This document shows positions 7,636-9,792 of a DNA stretch of 9,792 nt, in pieces. The notes below the pieces were generated by a model, which did no database searches, was not told the DNA's origin, and worked only from the letters and a program-made list of their open reading frames with translations. The position numbers were made by a program, and so were the translations under genes. This stretch comes from Dehalococcoidia bacterium. GTDB taxonomy: Bacteria > Chloroflexota > Dehalococcoidia > JACVQG01. How positions within the stretch are numbered: position 1 is the first letter of the stretch; each line of letters begins with the position of its first letter. The DNA is taken from positions 1 through 9,792 of the forward strand of contig JACVQG010000026.1 in assembly GCA_015661045.1 (NCBI GenBank), written 5' to 3'.

Positions 7636-7669
7636 CCTGACTAGCACACGATAGAATAATCGAGACAGG
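7636..7669 (-). other. Conserved stem-loop between binding-protein copies 2 and 1
   Basis: On the plus strand CCTGACT (7636-7642) can pair with AGACAGG (7663-7669) with one central mismatch, and an inner CGAT/ATCG pair (7649-7652 with 7659-7662) closes a six-base loop. The same structure occurs exactly 1319 bp to the right with a perfect outer stem. No T-run follows it on the minus strand, so it is not a classical terminator. It could stabilise the upstream message end, act as a weak attenuator, or be a protein site. Confidence 0.45.
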
Positions 7670-7716
7670 TGACCACAATCGTCCTTGCCTTTAAGCGCCG
7701 ATAGAGCTACATCTTG

Positions 7717-8880
7717 TTACTTGCCCGATTCCCCTTTCCACAGCTTGCTCATAAACCCTTCGCTGTACATTTTTTCGACCTTCAGCTCATCCGGACCGCT
7801 TATTAATACCAGATCATTTAGGTCATACTTGATTGCAGCAGGCAGAAAGTTCGGCACATCTTTCCTGTTGCTGACGTCCGAGCGTGTCTTAGCCCAAGCT
7901 GTCTGACCCTCCACAGACAAGAACCAGTTGATGAATACCTTAGAGGCATTAGGGTGTGGGGACTTGGACAATTGAGCCCATCCGTTAGACAGGGAAGCCA
8001 TTCCACCTTCTTTCAAACGGAGAGCCTTCAACGGCGCCCCTTCAGAAACCATGGCGGCTCCCCCCGCCTTCGAAGCAGATATATTAATGTGCCCTTCCCC
8101 CCGGGCCGAAGCTGCAACAACATCTACGGTCCCGCCGGCTACAAATTTCTTTATTTGCCCCCCAAGTTTACGAAAATAGTCATCGGTTAGTCTGCCCGAT
8201 TTGGTGACCATGGCATAGTAAAGTTGCGTGGTTCCCACATAGACGCCAGGGTCGCCAGCTATGATTTTGCCCTTCCAGGTGGGGTCCAGAAAGTCCTGCC
8301 ACGATGTAGGTTCCTGGTCTGGCTTCACTAAAGTGGTATTAATCCAGGGTCCGGTGTTGGTTGTAGTGTAGGCCAATAAATGGCCCTCCGGTTCCATGTC
8401 CAGGGGGAAAATGCTCCAGGCCTGACGGTCACGGAGGACAGGGAGGTTTTTGTTGCTGGCTGTCATACCGTCCGTTTGGAGCGGAACAAGTCGCGGGAAG
8501 GACAGATTGGCGAAATCCCCTATGTATTGCCCCGCTCGATACTCACTCTTGATCCTCTCCAGCATGACCGGGGATGTACCACCAATTAACTCTAGCTTTA
8601 TTCCATACTTCTGTTTAAAGGCCTCGGCAATAACCATTCCTGCATCACCAATTAAGCCAACATTGTAAAGTACCACCACACCTTCCTTCTTGGCCGCGTC
8701 CACCACCTTAGCCCAGGCTTCATCATCAGGGGTGGTTTGTGGTGCAACCGCCACTTCTTTAGGCGAGGTTAATGGAGCTGAGGTCCTGGGAGATTCTGTA
8801 GAGGATGGATTTGTAGCTGAAGCACAAGAAGATACGAAAACAACAAGCGCCAGTAGTACCAAGGTCCACGATTTACACAT
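7717..8880 (-). CDS. ABC transporter solute-binding lipoprotein (AfuA/FbpA, COG1840-like), copy 2
   Basis: This is a complete 387-residue binding protein. The signal peptide has a hydrophobic core at 5-16 and the good lipobox V-S-S-C with Cys19, followed by a Ser/Thr/Pro-rich tether to about residue 50. The fold blocks are DAAKKEGVVVLY (61-72), GTSPVMLERIKSEYRAGQ (101-118), SWQDFLDPTWKGK with GDPGVYVGTT, and HPNASKVFINWFLSVEG near the C-terminus. It should sit lipid-anchored outside the cytoplasmic membrane and deliver ligand to the fused permeases further downstream. The start is ATG at 8880, with AGGAGG seven bases upstream. It shares about 83-84% identity with the sequenced 249 residues of copy 3 and clearly less with copy 1, so copies 2 and 3 are the most recent split. 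Ligand unknown; family relatives bind iron, putrescine, phosphonates or organic anions. Confidence 0.9.
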   Translation of the reverse strand: MCKSWTLVLLALVVFVSSCASATNPSSTESPRTSAPLTSPKEVAVAPQTTPDDEAWAKVVDAAKKEGVVVLYNVGLIGDAGMVIAEAFKQKYGIKLELIGGTSPVMLERIKSEYRAGQYIGDFANLSFPRLVPLQTDGMTASNKNLPVLRDRQAWSIFPLDMEPEGHLLAYTTTNTGPWINTTLVKPDQEPTSWQDFLDPTWKGKIIAGDPGVYVGTTQLYYAMVTKSGRLTDDYFRKLGGQIKKFVAGGTVDVVAASARGEGHINISASKAGGAAMVSEGAPLKALRLKEGGMASLSNGWAQLSKSPHPNASKVFINWFLSVEGQTAWAKTRSDVSNRKDVPNFLPAAIKYDLNDLVLISGPDELKVEKMYSEGFMSKLWKGESGK

Positions 8881-8914
8881 TGTGACGCCTCCTTAGCTTA
8901 GTTGGATAGATAAC

Positions 8915-8951
8915 GTTATAGAGTATTATTTTCATTGATAAGTCTTTTCAA
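8915..8951 (-). promoter_or_regulatory. Tentative promoter(s) of binding-protein copy 2
   Basis: Two overlapping readings exist on the minus strand. TTGAAA (plus 8946-8951) with a 17-bp spacer to TAATAC (8923-8928) is the better match here, but it is degraded in the leader of copy 1 (TATAAA and TCATAC). TTATCA (8936-8941) with a 15-bp spacer to TATAAC (8915-8920) is kept in both leaders. Confidence 0.35.
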
Positions 8952-8954
8952 TTC

Positions 8955-8988
8955 CCTGGCTATCACACGATAGAATAATCGAGCCAGG
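8955..8988 (-). other. Conserved stem-loop between binding-protein copies 3 and 2
   Basis: The outer arms CCTGGCT (8955-8961) and AGCCAGG (8982-8988) are perfect inverse complements. Inside them CGAT (8968-8971) pairs with ATCG (8978-8981) around a six-base loop, leaving a six-base one-sided bulge. It begins about 47 bases after the stop of copy 3 and lies upstream of the tentative promoter of copy 2. There is no T-run after it on the minus strand, so simple intrinsic termination is unlikely. Confidence 0.5.
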
Positions 8989-9035
8989 TGATTCCAATCA
9001 TCTTTGCATCTGAGTGATTATAGAGCTACATCTTG

Positions 9036-9792
9036 TTACTTGCCCGATTCACCTTTCCATAGCTTGGTCATGAACCCTCCACTGTACAGTTTTTCGACCT
9101 CGACCTCATCCGTATCGCTAATTAATACCAGGTCAGACAGATCATACTTAATCGCAGCAGGCAGAAAGTTCGGAACATCTTTCCTATTGCTTACCTCCGA
9201 GCCTGTCTTAGCCCACACCATCTGGCCCTCCGCCGATAAAAACCAGTTGAGAAATACCTTAGAGGCGTTAGGGTGTGGGGCCTTAGACAATTCAACCCAT
9301 CCATTAGACAGGGAAGCCATCCCACCTTCCTTCAAACGGAGGGCCATCATAGGAGCCCCCTCAGCAACCATAGCAGACCCTCCCGACTTTGAACCTGTTA
9401 GGCTAATGTGCCCCTCACCCCGGGCCAAAGCTGCAACATTGTCCACGGCCCCGCCGGGTACAAATTTCTTTATTTGTCCCCCCAGTTTACGGAAATAGTC
9501 ATCGGTTAGTCTGCCTGATTTGGTCACCAGGGCATAGTAAAGTTGCGTTGTTCCCACATAGACCCCAGGGTCGCCAGCTATGATTTTGCCTTTCCAGTTG
9601 GGATCCAGTAAGTCCTGCCACGACTTTGGTTCCTGGCCTGGCTTCACTAAAGTGGTATTAACCCAGGGACCGGTGTTAGTTGTAGTGTAGGCTAACAAAT
9701 GGCCCTCTGGATGCACGTCCAGGGGATAAATGCTCCAACCCTGACGGTCGCGGAGAACAGGGAGGTTCTTGTTGCTTACCGTCATTCCGTCC
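9036..9792 (-). CDS. ABC transporter solute-binding lipoprotein, copy 3 (5' end outside the window)
   Basis: The C-terminal part of a third binding protein. The reading frame stays open to the window edge. The two codons before the methionine at 9785 encode Asp-Gly, matching Asp137-Gly138 ahead of Met139 of copy 2, so that methionine is internal and about 136 N-terminal residues including the signal peptide are missing. The 249 residues from it carry about 41 differences from copy 2, with no gaps. SWQDLLDPNWKGK, GDPGVYVGTTQLYY and HPNASKVFLNWFLSAEG are all intact. Substitutions cluster in the stretch after GEGHI (SLTGSKSGGSAMV against NISASKAGGAAMV) and around GGAVDNVAAL, which may touch the ligand. 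It is the most upstream gene visible in the array; more copies or the ATPase may lie further right. Confidence 0.88.
   Translation of the reverse strand, partial: DGMTVSNKNLPVLRDRQGWSIYPLDVHPEGHLLAYTTTNTGPWVNTTLVKPGQEPKSWQDLLDPNWKGKIIAGDPGVYVGTTQLYYALVTKSGRLTDDYFRKLGGQIKKFVPGGAVDNVAALARGEGHISLTGSKSGGSAMVAEGAPMMALRLKEGGMASLSNGWVELSKAPHPNASKVFLNWFLSAEGQMVWAKTGSEVSNRKDVPNFLPAAIKYDLSDLVLISDTDEVEVEKLYSGGFMTKLWKGESGK

Larger units (their letters stand above)
7562..7716 (-). repeat. Leader region of binding-protein copy 1, duplicate of 8881-9035
   Basis: This 155-bp gap aligns without length change to the gap at 8881-9035, at roughly 80-85% identity by eye. Shared blocks include the GGAGG ribosome site with its TCACA spacer, a TATAAC hexamer, the AAGACTTATCAATGAAAA block and a stem-loop. 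Noncoding sequence this similar across tandem copies points either to recent duplication or to selection on a shared regulatory leader. Confidence 0.8.
8881..9035 (-). repeat. Leader region of binding-protein copy 2, duplicate of 7562-7716
   Basis: This gap has the same 155-bp length and block order as the one at 7562-7716. It holds the ribosome site of copy 2, a candidate promoter and the better-preserved version of the stem-loop. Differences are scattered single-base changes without insertions or deletions. Confidence 0.8.

Noticed and set aside
8911..8920. Perfect palindrome ATAACGTTAT upstream of binding-protein copy 2 as an operator
   Set aside because: The matching place in the other leader reads ACAATGTTAT, so the symmetry is not kept although the surrounding leader is conserved.
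9004..9498. Plus-strand open frame of 164 codons, with a similar but shorter one at 7685-7906
   Set aside because: It lies antisense to binding-protein copies 3 and 2. The resemblance between the two frames simply mirrors the homology of the minus-strand genes, and no ribosome site or known family is apparent.
6398..9792. Ferric iron-binding assignment for the three binding proteins
   Set aside because: Family resemblance is to FbpA/AfuA, but the tyrosine pair near residue 221 does not clearly correspond to the FbpA iron ligands, and the neighbours are CoA-transferases rather than siderophore or iron genes.

Overview
The window carries eight genes, all on the minus strand, so transcription runs from the right edge to the left edge. 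There is no stretch of 300 bases without a gene and no RNA gene, CRISPR array or insertion sequence that I can see. The content suggests an anaerobic, organic-acid-degrading bacterium of moderate GC. Two family III (CaiB/BaiF) CoA-transferases stand close to a 2-hydroxyacyl-CoA dehydratase/benzoyl-CoA reductase-type gene, and the binding proteins are lipoproteins with a lipobox cysteine. Good GGAGG-type ribosome sites and TTGACA-type promoters are present. Dehalococcoidia-like Chloroflexota, clostridial/Peptococcaceae-type Firmicutes or Desulfobacterota would all fit; the sequence alone does not decide between them.

Layout from right to left. (1) 9792-6398: three tandem paralogous solute-binding lipoproteins of the AfuA/FbpA (COG1840) type. 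The rightmost is cut by the window edge. Equivalent positions are spaced exactly 1319 bp apart, including the 155-bp gaps, and those gaps are themselves copies of each other with a shared stem-loop. (2) 6315-3854: two adjacent, different CaiB/BaiF family CoA-transferases, both with the expected catalytic aspartate. (3) 3778-308: two paralogous ABC permeases of about 560 residues, each a fusion of two membrane domains with two EAA loops. The second has its own sigma-70-like promoter surrounded by repeated TGACCG half-sites. (4) 153-1: the first 51 codons of a 2-hydroxyacyl-CoA dehydratase (HgdB/FldC/BcrC family) subunit, again behind a strong TTGACA-17-TAAAAT promoter.

Inferred logic: the lipoproteins capture a small, probably anionic substrate, the fused permeases import it, a CoA-transferase activates it to a CoA thioester, and the dehydratase-type enzyme may then dehydrate or reduce it. 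No ABC ATPase is encoded in the window, so the importer needs an ATPase from outside. The substrate cannot be read from the sequence. The iron-transporter resemblance is only a family label here, because the gene neighbours point to an organic acid.
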